64,000 bases of DNA from Corynebacterium phocae (GTDB lineage Bacteria > Actinomycetota > Actinomycetes > Mycobacteriales > Mycobacteriaceae): positions 1-64,000 of the forward strand of contig NZ_VXKJ01000026.1 of assembly GCF_008693075.1 (NCBI RefSeq), read 5' to 3'. Below the pieces are notes generated by a model that was given only the letters and a program-made list of their open reading frames with translations, did not search any database and was not told the DNA's origin. This document shows, piece after piece, positions 16,490-24,917 of this stretch. Each line of letters opens with the position of its first letter. Position 1 is the stretch's first letter. Made by a program: the position numbers and the translations under genes.

Positions 16490-17758
16490 ATGCGTATCCT
16501 AGTTATCGGTTCGGGCGGCCGCGAACACGCCCTGATTAAAGGCCTTGCCGCTGACCCACTGACCACCGAGCTGCACGCCGCGCCGGGATCCCCGGCGTTT
16601 GCGGAGCTGGCCACCAACCACCCGGAGTACTCACAGGTAGATGACCCGGCCCGGATGGTGGAACTGGCGGAAAAGATAGGCGCGGAACTGGTTGTGGTGG
16701 GCCCGGAGGTGCCGCTGGTAGCGGGCGTGGGTGACGCCCTGCGCGCGGCCGGCGTCAAGGTCTTCGGGCCAAACAAAGCCGCCGCCCAGATTGAGGGATC
16801 CAAGCAGTTTGCCAAAGACGTTATGGCCGCAGCTGGCGTGGCCACCGCGCGCGCGGAGCAGATAACCCCCGGTGCTTCCGGTGAAGACATTGACGCCGCC
16901 CTGGCCAATTTTGGCCCCAACTACGTGGTCAAAGATGATGGGCTGGCCGGCGGCAAAGGCGTGGTAGTAACCCAGGACTTGACTGAGGCCCGCGCGCACG
17001 TGGACGCCGTGCTAGCCGCCGGTAACCCGGTGCTGTTGGAGTCCTTCCTCGAAGGCCCGGAGGTGTCCCTGTTTTGCCTGGTAGACGGTGAAACCGTGGT
17101 GCCGCTGCTGCCCGCCCAGGATCACAAGCGGGCCTTTGACAATGATGAGGGCCCCAACACCGGTGGCATGGGCGCCTACACGCCGCTGCCGTGGTTGCCG
17201 GAAGACGGCGTTAAGCGCATCGTGGATGAGGTCTGCGTGCCCGTGGCTAAAGAGATGGTGCGCCGGGGCACCCCGTATTCAGGGTTGCTCTACGCCGGCC
17301 TGGCGTGGGGCGCGCAGGGCCCATCCGTGGTGGAATTTAACTGCCGCTTTGGTGACCCAGAGACCCAGGCCGTGTTGTCCTTGTTAGAATCCCCGCTGGC
17401 CCAAGCACTTGACGCCACCGCGTCTGGCACCCTGGACCAGCTGCCGGAGCTGCAGTGGAAGGACGGATACGCCGTCATCGTGGTGTTGGCGGCGGAGGGC
17501 TACCCGGCCAGCCCTGTGAAGGGCGCGGTCATCAGCGGAGACGCTATCACCGACCCGGAGAAGGTCCTGCACGCCGGTACTGCCCAGAATGACGCCGGGG
17601 AGTTCGTGGCCGCCGGCGGGCGGGTGCTGAGCGTCCTGGGCCACGGCGCGGACTTGGACGCCGCGCGGGCAGGTGCCTACGCGGTGTTGGATGGCATCGA
17701 CATGGAAGGCGGTTTCTACCGCACGGACATCGGCGCTAAGGGGCATGACCAGCTGTGA
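16490..17758 (+). CDS. purD: Phosphoribosylamine-glycine ligase
   Basis: A 422-residue ATP-grasp enzyme that joins glycine to phosphoribosylamine, the second step of purine synthesis. It begins [15 protein letters not shown] (the N-terminal GARS signature). It also has [13 protein letters not shown] for ATP binding, and [10 protein letters not shown] and [12 protein letters not shown] near the active site. The ATG at 16490 is the conserved family start; the frame upstream to 16427 is antisense to the HIT gene. The stop overlaps the GTG of cutC by four bases (GTGA), so the two are translationally coupled. Confidence 0.96.
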   Translation: MRILVIGSGGREHALIKGLAADPLTTELHAAPGSPAFAELATNHPEYSQVDDPARMVELAEKIGAELVVVGPEVPLVAGVGDALRAAGVKVFGPNKAAAQIEGSKQFAKDVMAAAGVATARAEQITPGASGEDIDAALANFGPNYVVKDDGLAGGKGVVVTQDLTEARAHVDAVLAAGNPVLLESFLEGPEVSLFCLVDGETVVPLLPAQDHKRAFDNDEGPNTGGMGAYTPLPWLPEDGVKRIVDEVCVPVAKEMVRRGTPYSGLLYAGLAWGAQGPSVVEFNCRFGDPETQAVLSLLESPLAQALDATASGTLDQLPELQWKDGYAVIVVLAAEGYPASPVKGAVISGDAITDPEKVLHAGTAQNDAGEFVAAGGRVLSVLGHGADLDAARAGAYAVLDGIDMEGGFYRTDIGAKGHDQL

Positions 17759-18474
17759 CAGAAGTAGAAATTGCCGTCGAGGGCGCGGCTGGGGCGCGGG
17801 TTGCCCTTGAGGCCGGCGCGGACCGCCTAGAGCTGTGCATGGCGCTACATTCGGTGGGCGGGCTGACCCCCACCGTAGGGCTGGCAGGAGAAGTGGTGGC
17901 CGTGGGCTTGCCCACGTTCGCGCTCATTCGCAACCGTCCCGGCGGCTTTATCTACTCCGCGGCGGACCTGGCCGTCATGGAAGCGGACATCAAGGCGCTG
18001 GACCAGGCCGGGGTAGCAGGCTTTGTTATCGGCGCGGCCACCCCGGACGGCGGGCTGGACTTACCGGCCCTCGACCGGCTCATCCGCGCCGCGCCGGGCA
18101 AGGAGTTCGTGTTACACCGCGTCTTTGACATCCTCACCGACCGTGAAAAGGCGCTAGAACAACTAGCCGGGCGGGTCACCCGCGTGTTGACCTCTGGTGG
18201 TAGACCCACCGCCCCGGAGGGCGCGGCGGAAATCTACCGGTTGCAGGAAAAAGCCCCCGGAATAGAACTCATGGCCGGCGGTGGGATCAAGCCCAGCACG
18301 GTGGAAGCGTTAAAAGGCGTGCGGTCTGTGCATGGCTCGGCAGCGGCGGAATTGCGCCAGTATGGGCCCACCGGACCAGGCGGGCGCGGCGAGGCAGTCA
18401 TGGACACTGACCCGCAACAAGTCAAAGCGTTAGTACAAGCGGTCAAGGCGTGGAATAATAGCCCTTGTGGCTGA
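17755..18474 (+). CDS. cutC: CutC family protein
   Basis: A 239-residue TIM-barrel protein of the CutC family, once linked to copper homeostasis though the biochemical role remains uncertain. Family features include [10 protein letters not shown] early, [20 protein letters not shown], the [10 protein letters not shown] segment, [10 protein letters not shown], and [11 protein letters not shown]. The start is GTG overlapping the purD stop, and its end overlaps the purB start by 8 bp. It sits inside the purD-purB transcription unit, so expression should follow purine demand rather than copper. Confidence 0.9.
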   Translation: MTEVEIAVEGAAGARVALEAGADRLELCMALHSVGGLTPTVGLAGEVVAVGLPTFALIRNRPGGFIYSAADLAVMEADIKALDQAGVAGFVIGAATPDGGLDLPALDRLIRAAPGKEFVLHRVFDILTDREKALEQLAGRVTRVLTSGGRPTAPEGAAEIYRLQEKAPGIELMAGGGIKPSTVEALKGVRSVHGSAAAELRQYGPTGPGGRGEAVMDTDPQQVKALVQAVKAWNNSPCG

Positions 18475-19897
18475 AAAGAAGAATATAACCAACGTCCTAT
18501 CCGCGCGGTACGCATCTCCAGCAATGGCGGAGATCTGGTCGCCTGAAAATAAAATTGTCCTAGAGCGTCAGCTCTGGATTGCCGTGATGCGCGCCCAAAA
18601 AGACCTGGGCGTGTCCATTCCTAACGGCGTAATCAAAGCCTATGAGGCTGTTGTTGACCAGGTGGACCTAGACTCCATCGCGGAGCGTGAGCGCATAACG
18701 CGCCACGACGTGAAGGCGCGCATTGAAGAGTTCAATGCCCTGGCCGGCCACGAGCACATCCACAAGGGCATGACCTCCCGTGACCTCACCGAAAACGTGG
18801 AGCAGCTACAAATCATGCGCTCGCTGGAGCTGGTGCGCGACAAAGCAATTGCCGTGGCCGCCCGCGTGGGTGAGCGCGCCGCTCAATACCAAGGTCTGGT
18901 CATGGCGGGCCGCTCCCATAACGTGGCCGCGCAGGCCACCACGCTGGGCAAACGTTTTGCCTCCGCGGGTGAGGAAATCCTGCAGGGCATCGAGCGCGTG
19001 GAGTCCTTGCTGCGCCGCTACCCGCTGCGCGGAATCAAGGGGCCCATGGGCACCTCCCAAGACATGCTGGACCTTATGGGCGGCTCCGAGGACAAGCTGG
19101 CTTCGCTAGAGACCAGCATTGCTGATCACCTAGGTATCAGCCGGATTTACAAGTCCGTGGGCCAGGTCTACCCGCGCTCCCTGGACTTTGACGCCGTTTC
19201 CGCGCTGGTGGAGCTAGGTGCCGGTCCTTCTTCTTTGGCCACCACCATCCGGCTGATGGCCGGTAATGAAACCGTGACAGAGGGCTTCAAGGAAGGCCAG
19301 GTGGGATCTTCCGCCATGCCGCATAAGATGAACGCGCGTTCCTGCGAGCGCGTGTGCGGCTTCCAGGTTATCCTGCGCGGCTACCTCACCATGACCGCTG
19401 ATTTGGCCGGCCAGCAGTGGAACGAAGGTGACGTCTTTTGTTCCGTGGTCCGCCGCGTGGCCTTGCCGGACGCTTTCTTTGCCATTGACGGCATGTTTGA
19501 GACTTTCCTCACCGTGCTGGCGGAGTTCGGTGCGTTCCCGGCTATGTTCGATCGCGAGCTGGAACGCTACCTGCCGTTCCTGGCCACCACCCGTATCCTC
19601 ATGGCGGCCATCCGTGCCGGCGTGGGCCGGGAAACCGCGCACGAAGTCATTAAGGAACACGCCGTGGCTGTGGCCCTGAACATGCGCGAAAACGGCGGGG
19701 AGCAAGATCTCATCGAGCGCCTTGCTGCCGATGACCGCCTGCCGCTAGACGCCGCCGCCCTAGAGAAGGTTCTCTCCGACAAGAAGGCGTTCATCGGCGC
19801 TGCGGAATCCCAGGTTGCTCAGGTCCTCATCCGCATCAAGGCCCTAGCGGACCAGCACCCCCGTGCCGCCCGCTACCAGCCAGGCGATATCCTCTAA
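18467..19897 (+). CDS. purB: Adenylosuccinate lyase
   Basis: A 476-residue member of the fumarase/aspartase superfamily. It splits SAICAR to AICAR and adenylosuccinate to AMP, releasing fumarate both times. Visible are TSRDLTENVEQLQ (substrate contact), GRSHNVAAQ, and the family signature GSSAMPHKMN with the mobile catalytic Ser loop. The GTG at 18467 overlaps cutC by 8 bp. Members of this length (about 475) are the usual actinobacterial type. It completes the purD-cutC-purB unit and converges on the gene at 19904 with a 6-bp gap. Confidence 0.95.
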   Translation: MAEKKNITNVLSARYASPAMAEIWSPENKIVLERQLWIAVMRAQKDLGVSIPNGVIKAYEAVVDQVDLDSIAERERITRHDVKARIEEFNALAGHEHIHKGMTSRDLTENVEQLQIMRSLELVRDKAIAVAARVGERAAQYQGLVMAGRSHNVAAQATTLGKRFASAGEEILQGIERVESLLRRYPLRGIKGPMGTSQDMLDLMGGSEDKLASLETSIADHLGISRIYKSVGQVYPRSLDFDAVSALVELGAGPSSLATTIRLMAGNETVTEGFKEGQVGSSAMPHKMNARSCERVCGFQVILRGYLTMTADLAGQQWNEGDVFCSVVRRVALPDAFFAIDGMFETFLTVLAEFGAFPAMFDRELERYLPFLATTRILMAAIRAGVGRETAHEVIKEHAVAVALNMRENGGEQDLIERLAADDRLPLDAAALEKVLSDKKAFIGAAESQVAQVLIRIKALADQHPRAARYQPGDIL

Positions 19898-19903
19898 AAG
19901 CCG

Positions 19904-20638
19904 CTAAAAACCGCGGGGGAGCCCGGGCAGTGCAATCCCGCCCGGGTTCAGTAGCCCCGAGTTGAACAGGTAAGCGCCCAACCCCAGCAACCCCAGGATG
20001 GCCGCTACTATTCCCACGATAGCCCCCGTGCTGGAGCCCTCATTATCCTTGGTGGGCACCACCACGGGGACTTCTACTTGCGGTACCGGCTGAAAGCCCT
20101 CACTGACCCCGCGCTCTTGTAGTTGCTTGATGCAGTCGCGGAAAGCCGCGCGCAGAGCCTCGTTGCCAGAGGCCGCCTCAAACTCCGCAATAGCAGTGCG
20201 CAGCTGGCCTTCATTGGCGGCCAAAATCGCGCGGAACGCCGAGCTAAACTCCTGTCCTTCGGATAGCAGCGGTGCCCGGTTGCCTGTGGGGATGGACTCT
20301 ATGTACTGGCGCGCCCGGTTGATGGAAGACTCCAAGAAAGGCTGCGTGAGTACCTTCAGCAGGTCTTCGGACAGCTGGCTGCTGGGGGTATCGGCAGTAA
20401 TTATGGCCAAGTCTGCGGCGTTGAAATCTTGCTCATCTAGCTCACGCGCCTGCCGGGCGGCAGCCTCCAAGGTGGCGCCGTAGGCTGCAACAAGGGCGCG
20501 GGCGGCCTGCTCATCGCCCGTAACGCGGCACAGATACTGCCCGTGGGCGGACTGGCGGATATCAAGTTGTGGCTGGGCATGGGCGCTGGGGGCGGCAATG
20601 AGGCTCAAGGTAAGCGCCGCAATAATGGGAATACGGAT
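19904..20638 (-). CDS. Secreted, C-terminally anchored protein of unknown function; apparent ATC start
   Basis: Not recognised. The predicted 244-residue product starts with a signal peptide (about 20 residues, ending APSAHA). A largely helical domain follows, ending near a DCIKQL segment with two cysteines in total. A short PVPQVEVPVVVPT linker, one membrane helix and the tail GIALPGLPRGF complete it. There is no ATG, GTG or TTG in frame between the signal peptide and position 20700. AAAGGAG (20651-20645) is placed exactly 6 nt before ATC (20638-20636), so ATC initiation, or a mutated ATG, is the best reading. The 45-bp gap to purC holds both promoters. Function unknown; it shares its C-terminal anchor style with other secreted proteins here. 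Confidence 0.65.
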   Translation of the reverse strand: MRIPIIAALTLSLIAAPSAHAQPQLDIRQSAHGQYLCRVTGDEQAARALVAAYGATLEAAARQARELDEQDFNAADLAIITADTPSSQLSEDLLKVLTQPFLESSINRARQYIESIPTGNRAPLLSEGQEFSSAFRAILAANEGQLRTAIAEFEAASGNEALRAAFRDCIKQLQERGVSEGFQPVPQVEVPVVVPTKDNEGSSTGAIVGIVAAILGLLGLGAYLFNSGLLNPGGIALPGLPRGF

Positions 20639-20669
20639 GGGTTTCTCCTTTAAAAGGGCAATACTGCTA

Positions 20670-20675
20670 TATGAT
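20670..20675 (+). promoter_or_regulatory. -10 box of a leaderless purC promoter
   Basis: TATGAT lies 8 nt before the purC ATG and no Shine-Dalgarno sequence is present between them. This fits a leaderless transcript starting at or next to the ATG. Confidence 0.55.
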
Positions 20676-20683
20676 CTTAAACT

Positions 20684-21553
20684 ATGCGCCCTGAGTTGAA
20701 AGATTACAAACACCTGTCCTCCGGCAAAGTCCGGGATATCTACGAAATAGATGACGCCACCTTGCTCATGGTGGTCTCTGACCGCATTTCCGCCTATGAC
20801 CACGCCCTGGAACCGGCCATTCCGGACAAGGGGCGTGTGCTCACCGCCACCACCATGTTCTTCTTTGACGCCATTGATTTCCCCAATCACCTGGCAGGCC
20901 CTGCCGATGATGAGCGTATTCCCGCCGAGGTCCTCGGCCGCGCCATGGTGGTTAAAAAGCTGGACATGCTGCCCTTCGAGTGCGTGGCGCGTGGCTACCT
21001 AACCGGCTCCGGGCTGAAGGAATACCAGGCAGATGGCACCGTGTGCGGTATCGCGCTGCCAGGCGGCCTGGTGGAGGCCTCCCGCCTGCCCGAGCCCATC
21101 TTTACACCTGCCACCAAGGCGGAACAGGGCGAGCACGACGAAAACGTTTCTTTCGATGCCGTCGTGGCCAAGCTTGGCACCCAGCGCGCGGAGCAACTGC
21201 GTCAGGCCACCCTGGACATCTACTCCAAGGCCGCCGCGATTGCGGAGGAGCGCGGGATTATCCTGGCGGATACCAAGTTTGAGTTTGGCCTAGATTCTGA
21301 CGGCACCCTGGTGCTAGCAGATGAGGTCTTGACCCCGGATTCCTCCCGCTACTGGCCAGCCGACACCTACGAAGAAGGCAAGGTCCAGCCTTCCTTTGAC
21401 AAGCAATACGTGCGCAACTGGCTGACCTCCGAGGACTCCGGCTGGGACGTCGACGCTGACACCACCCCGCCGCCGCTGCCGGATGACGTGGTGGCAGCCA
21501 CCCGCGACCGCTACGTTGAGGCCTACGAGCGCCTTTCGGGCAAGTCTTTTTGA
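20684..21553 (+). CDS. purC: SAICAR synthase
   Basis: A 289-residue phosphoribosylaminoimidazole-succinocarboxamide synthase. It begins with GKVRDIYEI and has [20 protein letters not shown], and the [10 protein letters not shown] and [12 protein letters not shown] signatures that close the active site. It joins aspartate to CAIR in purine synthesis, making the substrate of PurB. The length is typical for the longer actinobacterial/yeast-like form. The stop overlaps a TTG of the next frame by one codon, but the following genes look foreign and are probably not part of the purine pathway. Confidence 0.96.
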   Translation: MRPELKDYKHLSSGKVRDIYEIDDATLLMVVSDRISAYDHALEPAIPDKGRVLTATTMFFFDAIDFPNHLAGPADDERIPAEVLGRAMVVKKLDMLPFECVARGYLTGSGLKEYQADGTVCGIALPGGLVEASRLPEPIFTPATKAEQGEHDENVSFDAVVAKLGTQRAEQLRQATLDIYSKAAAIAEERGIILADTKFEFGLDSDGTLVLADEVLTPDSSRYWPADTYEEGKVQPSFDKQYVRNWLTSEDSGWDVDADTTPPPLPDDVVAATRDRYVEAYERLSGKSF

Positions 21554-21558
21554 GCCAG

Positions 21559-22398
21559 ATGAGCCTCACAAAAGAAATATTAGATGGTCTCCTGCGTACA
21601 GTTGGCCTAGCTTCAGAGTCTCGCTACGACCTTCTTCGAAGCGGAAGTAATTTTATCTATCTTCTCCCGCGACTGGATCTCGTCGCCCGAGTTAGTCAAA
21701 AGCCTTTCAAAGAGGTTCAGGCTAATTTGAACATCGTCGCTGAGTTGTCCAACCGAGCTCCCGTGCTCAAGCCCGCGGAGATGAGAGTTGCTGAGTACTC
21801 TGGTTGGACCGCTACATTTTGGCCTCGAGGTGCTGATATCTCCAACAGAGTGGAAGAATTCGGAGATGCGCTTGAGGCGCTCCACCAGTGTCCAGTTCCC
21901 GGTGCTATAGAACGAATTGATCCCTTGTCCCCGGTTGCCGGGAGGTTAAGGAAAGCAGCCCTGGCTGGGGTGCCAGAACGTTTCGTCGAAATTATCGCTA
22001 CCCGGGCGGAAGAGCTACAAACGTCCTGTCGTGAGATGGTGATGGATGGGAGCGTGCTTCTTCATGGGGATGCCCACCTAGGAAATGCGGTGGAATTCGA
22101 CGGCCAGGTAGTTCTTATAGACCTAGATGATTTGTGTTACGGGCCCTGGCAGTACGATTATGTACCCTCACTTACCGCTAGTGTCCGGATGGGAAACAAG
22201 GAGCTTTATCGGCGGATTATCGGTGGGCGTTGGTATGAACTTATGGAATGGGAATGGGTTGAAACAGCCGTACGCGTCCGGGAGACGACGATGCTTGCTT
22301 GGTTGGCCTCGGTATGGGGCGAAGGAGAAGAACAACAGAGAGAACTTGTGCGAAGAATTGACGGAACGGATCAGGACACCCAGTGGAAAGCCATCTAG
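21559..22398 (+). CDS. APH-like phosphotransferase (kinase fold)
   Basis: A 279-residue protein with the aminoglycoside/choline-kinase fold: an N-lobe with LVARVSQ (the Lys is not obvious), the catalytic loop LLHGDAHLGNAV, and the metal-binding LIDLDDLCYGPW. This is the Brenner HGDxxxxN and DxD pattern of active enzymes. Its substrate is unknown; such proteins phosphorylate antibiotics, small molecules or proteins. The ATG at 21559 is preferred over the TTG at 21550, though neither has a good ribosome site. It overlaps the next gene by 16 bp. Codon use looks less GC-biased than in the flanking purC, which suggests horizontal acquisition with its partner. Confidence 0.75.
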   Translation: MSLTKEILDGLLRTVGLASESRYDLLRSGSNFIYLLPRLDLVARVSQKPFKEVQANLNIVAELSNRAPVLKPAEMRVAEYSGWTATFWPRGADISNRVEEFGDALEALHQCPVPGAIERIDPLSPVAGRLRKAALAGVPERFVEIIATRAEELQTSCREMVMDGSVLLHGDAHLGNAVEFDGQVVLIDLDDLCYGPWQYDYVPSLTASVRMGNKELYRRIIGGRWYELMEWEWVETAVRVRETTMLAWLASVWGEGEEQQRELVRRIDGTDQDTQWKAI

Positions 22399-23648
22399 TT
22401 CCCATTGAGGATTTCCAAAACAGGCGTGCGATACGAATATCGTTGTTGATTGAAATTTTGGAGGGAGATATCCCTGCTGATGACGAAAGCTTCAATCCGC
22501 CGGACATTAAGTTCGGGCGGTTAGCGCGCTACGTGGCAAACAATCCGACGATCTTACCTCAACAGACACCGTTCGAAACACGCAGTGTCAATAATAAAGG
22601 AGTCAGTTATCGAGAGAGTGTGTCACTGTGGAGAAGCTCCACTAACGGAGTACCAGTGCTGCTTTATACAGCGGACATAGATGCCTCGACACCTCTTAAC
22701 GAAGTGGTAGAAATAATTAACTTTATATTCGAGCGCGAGGAATTAGCCTTCGCTGCTTACGGAAAAGAAGGATTATCTGATGCGGTTCGGACTAAGTATT
22801 GTCTCGTTTTCCTTCCGCAAAGCTTAGAGGTGCCCGATTTTGATTTCCAGCAACGTATTATTTACCGGGCTAATCTTGATGCTTCTCCAGAGTTTATAAA
22901 CCTTATATATCCCCCGGAGTTGAATCGTCGGGAAAATACGGGTGCAGCCTTGGGGCCACTGGTCGCTTTGCTATGGGGCCACCAGGATTATGTCGAGAAT
23001 ATTGCGCTACTATCTGCCATCATGGCGGTAGGCGCAGAAAGCGGTTTAAGGCGCACCCATGTCCGGGCGCTGGCGTTGTTGAAGGATGTTGATTCGTTTC
23101 TACCGAAGTACCGGAGTCTTTCAGCAGATCGGCATAGATTACTGAGATATTTGTCCGAAATCGTGGAGTTGGAAAACCTACTGATTCTCTCTGCTGATGC
23201 GGGTGTCAATCTGTTTACTGTAATCCCCTCACTACGACCCGCAGATTTTCATAGAGCTCTTTATGGAGTCTTGGAGATCCAATCGGATCGCGATCGAGCT
23301 GCCAGAATCCTCAGCCGGGTGAATTCGATGGTTTCAGCTCGCGCGGATCAGATTCGGGCTATGGAAGAGTCTGAGAAGTCCTCCCGTAATCGGAGATGGG
23401 TCATCTCAGTTTCAGCGGCCTCCACCATCGCTATACCCTTCAGTATCATTTTTGGCTACTTCAGTCTCGAGGGTAGTCAGCCCGACCCAGATCATTTCTT
23501 TATCAATGTTCTATTTTATTGGAAGTTTTATTTGACGCTGTTGTTAGGAACCATTATCATATTCGCATTGCATGGGCTTTTCTACCATTTAGACCGGAGA
23601 AGACTTAACTCAGAGTACGGTGGTGACCCTCGGTCTAACTTAGAATAG
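22383..23648 (+). CDS. CorA-like two-helix membrane protein of unknown function, no GMN motif
   Basis: A 421-residue protein starting with GTG inside the end of the kinase gene. A soluble domain of about 335 residues contains a long charged helix (RVNSMVSARADQIRAMEESEK) leading into two membrane helices near 339-363 and 376-402, with a short loop and a basic tail. The first helix, STIAIPFSIIFGYFS, recalls the CorA pattern (TIxxPLTxIxGxxGMN), but the GMN selectivity motif is absent. I infer a CorA-like oligomeric membrane protein, possibly an effector whose activity is set by the co-encoded kinase. No named family is recognised with certainty. Confidence 0.6.
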   Translation: MESHLVPIEDFQNRRAIRISLLIEILEGDIPADDESFNPPDIKFGRLARYVANNPTILPQQTPFETRSVNNKGVSYRESVSLWRSSTNGVPVLLYTADIDASTPLNEVVEIINFIFEREELAFAAYGKEGLSDAVRTKYCLVFLPQSLEVPDFDFQQRIIYRANLDASPEFINLIYPPELNRRENTGAALGPLVALLWGHQDYVENIALLSAIMAVGAESGLRRTHVRALALLKDVDSFLPKYRSLSADRHRLLRYLSEIVELENLLILSADAGVNLFTVIPSLRPADFHRALYGVLEIQSDRDRAARILSRVNSMVSARADQIRAMEESEKSSRNRRWVISVSAASTIAIPFSIIFGYFSLEGSQPDPDHFFINVLFYWKFYLTLLLGTIIIFALHGLFYHLDRRRLNSEYGGDPRSNLE

Positions 23649-23783
23649 GATCGTTTAGGGGCAATTTTAAACCCTCGACCCTTAAGACCACCTCTACGTC
23701 TTAGACTTTGCACTCTCGGGATTTTCCTATGGCCTGAGTCGCGAGTCAGGTTTTGGGCGCGACTACTCGACCTATGTGGCAGT
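23649..23783. other. Intergenic gap after the kinase/CorA-like cassette with weak hairpin
   Basis: The stretch contains CCTGA-8nt-TCAGG (23733-23750) followed by TTTT, a weak candidate terminator for the plus-strand cassette. Nothing else is recognised. Confidence 0.35.
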
Positions 23784-24377
23784 TTAGAAGAAGTAGCGCG
23801 GTTCCTGCCTAGCCCTGGATCCGGGGGTGGGCGATTGGGTTCCGCAGACTTCTAGGTCTTCGTAGGCGTAGTCAGTTTGCATGCGCGCGAATATCCGGCC
23901 GCAGGCCTCCGCGTCGGCTGAAGCTAGGTGGTGGTCCAGCTTCTCACCGGGAAAGTAGTGGTCAAAGACCAGGTTGAGCCGGTGTTTGGGTAGCTCGCAC
24001 AGCTTGGCGCGGGCAATTTTCAGCGTGCACATGCGCGGGTTGATTAGGTTTTCGTGGCCGTATGCCAGTGCGAGGCTATTGAGCACCGAGCCGTCGAAGG
24101 CCATGTTGTGTGCTACCAGCACGCGGTCGCCTATGAAATCCAAGACCGCGGGGCGGATGTCTGACCAGTACGGGGAGCCGGCGACATCGGCAGCTGTGAT
24201 GCCGTGAATACCGGTGTTTCTGGCCTGGAAGTAGTCCACGCTGGGGTGGGGGCGCAGCAGCTGGTAGTAGGTGGCGCTGACCTGGCCGTTGGCGTCAAAG
24301 GCGGCCATACCCACCGAACACGCTGATGCCCTTTTTCCGTTAGCGGTCTCAAAATCAATCGCGACAAATTCTTTCAT
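23784..24377 (-). CDS. DEDDh 3'-5' exonuclease (DnaQ-like)
   Basis: A 197-residue exonuclease-domain protein. Motif I is FVAIDFETANG (catalytic Asp and Glu), motif II VAHNMAFDGSVL, and motif III LDHHLASADAEA with the DEDDh His and Asp. The stand-alone exonuclease fold with a short C-terminal tail resembles the proofreading-like or RNase T-like exonucleases that degrade single-stranded DNA or RNA; the exact substrate is not visible. The ATG is followed by a strongly conserved motif I, so the start is secure. It is transcribed away from the cassette and with the GNAT gene upstream (33-bp gap). Confidence 0.88.
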   Translation of the reverse strand: MKEFVAIDFETANGKRASACSVGMAAFDANGQVSATYYQLLRPHPSVDYFQARNTGIHGITAADVAGSPYWSDIRPAVLDFIGDRVLVAHNMAFDGSVLNSLALAYGHENLINPRMCTLKIARAKLCELPKHRLNLVFDHYFPGEKLDHHLASADAEACGRIFARMQTDYAYEDLEVCGTQSPTPGSRARQEPRYFF

Positions 24378-24410
24378 GGCGTTCCTTCTAAAAATTCTAG
24401 TCCGGGGTGC

Positions 24411-24908
24411 TTAAAGGTCAATCCAGTAACGCATGGTCTTAGCGCGCACGTCTTCAAGTTTGCCGCCACAGCGTTCGATGACCTTCTGCGATCCGTAGTT
24501 CTCCACGTCGCAGGTCAGTAGGATCCGGTCTAGGCCGCGTTGCTCCGCCAGTGGCAGGAGTTCGCGCAGGGCTTGCGTGGCCAGCCCGCGCCCGCGCTCC
24601 GAAGGCCGAATCGAATATCCCACGTGGCCGCCGAAGTTTAGCAGGTAGTCGTTGAGCTCGTGGCGCAGCGCGATAGCCCCCAGGAACTCACGGTCTTCGA
24701 CTAGCCAGTAATAGCTACACGTCACGTAGCCCTTTTTTAGCGGCACGGTCTCTTGGCGCTCGAGCGCAGCAATCCACTCCCGGAACGCCTCCGGGTCTTG
24801 GATATCGCGCGCATGCTCAACGCCACTGCCGTCTTGGTGCTCCTCGCTCCACTCCTGGTGGGCGGCCAGGAAGGAGTCGTGCAATTCGGCGGTGGGTTTA
24901 ATCAGCAT
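24411..24908 (-). CDS. GNAT family N-acetyltransferase
   Basis: A 165-residue acetyltransferase. The acetyl-CoA binding motif is visible in GYSIRPSERGRGLATQALR (R-x-x-G-x-A type), followed by ILLTCDVENYGSQKVIERCGG, the motif B region of YjdJ/ribosomal-type acetyltransferases. The acceptor substrate is unknown. It starts 9 bp after the stop of the anchored protease gene, so the two are probably co-transcribed on the minus strand with the exonuclease downstream. Confidence 0.88.
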   Translation of the reverse strand: MLIKPTAELHDSFLAAHQEWSEEHQDGSGVEHARDIQDPEAFREWIAALERQETVPLKKGYVTCSYYWLVEDREFLGAIALRHELNDYLLNFGGHVGYSIRPSERGRGLATQALRELLPLAEQRGLDRILLTCDVENYGSQKVIERCGGKLEDVRAKTMRYWIDL

Positions 24909-24917
24909 GGCTTAATT

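Noticed and set aside
16456-16920. Upstream extension of the HIT protein
   Set aside because: It reads antisense to purD; the family N-terminus and a -10 box support the ATG at 16455.
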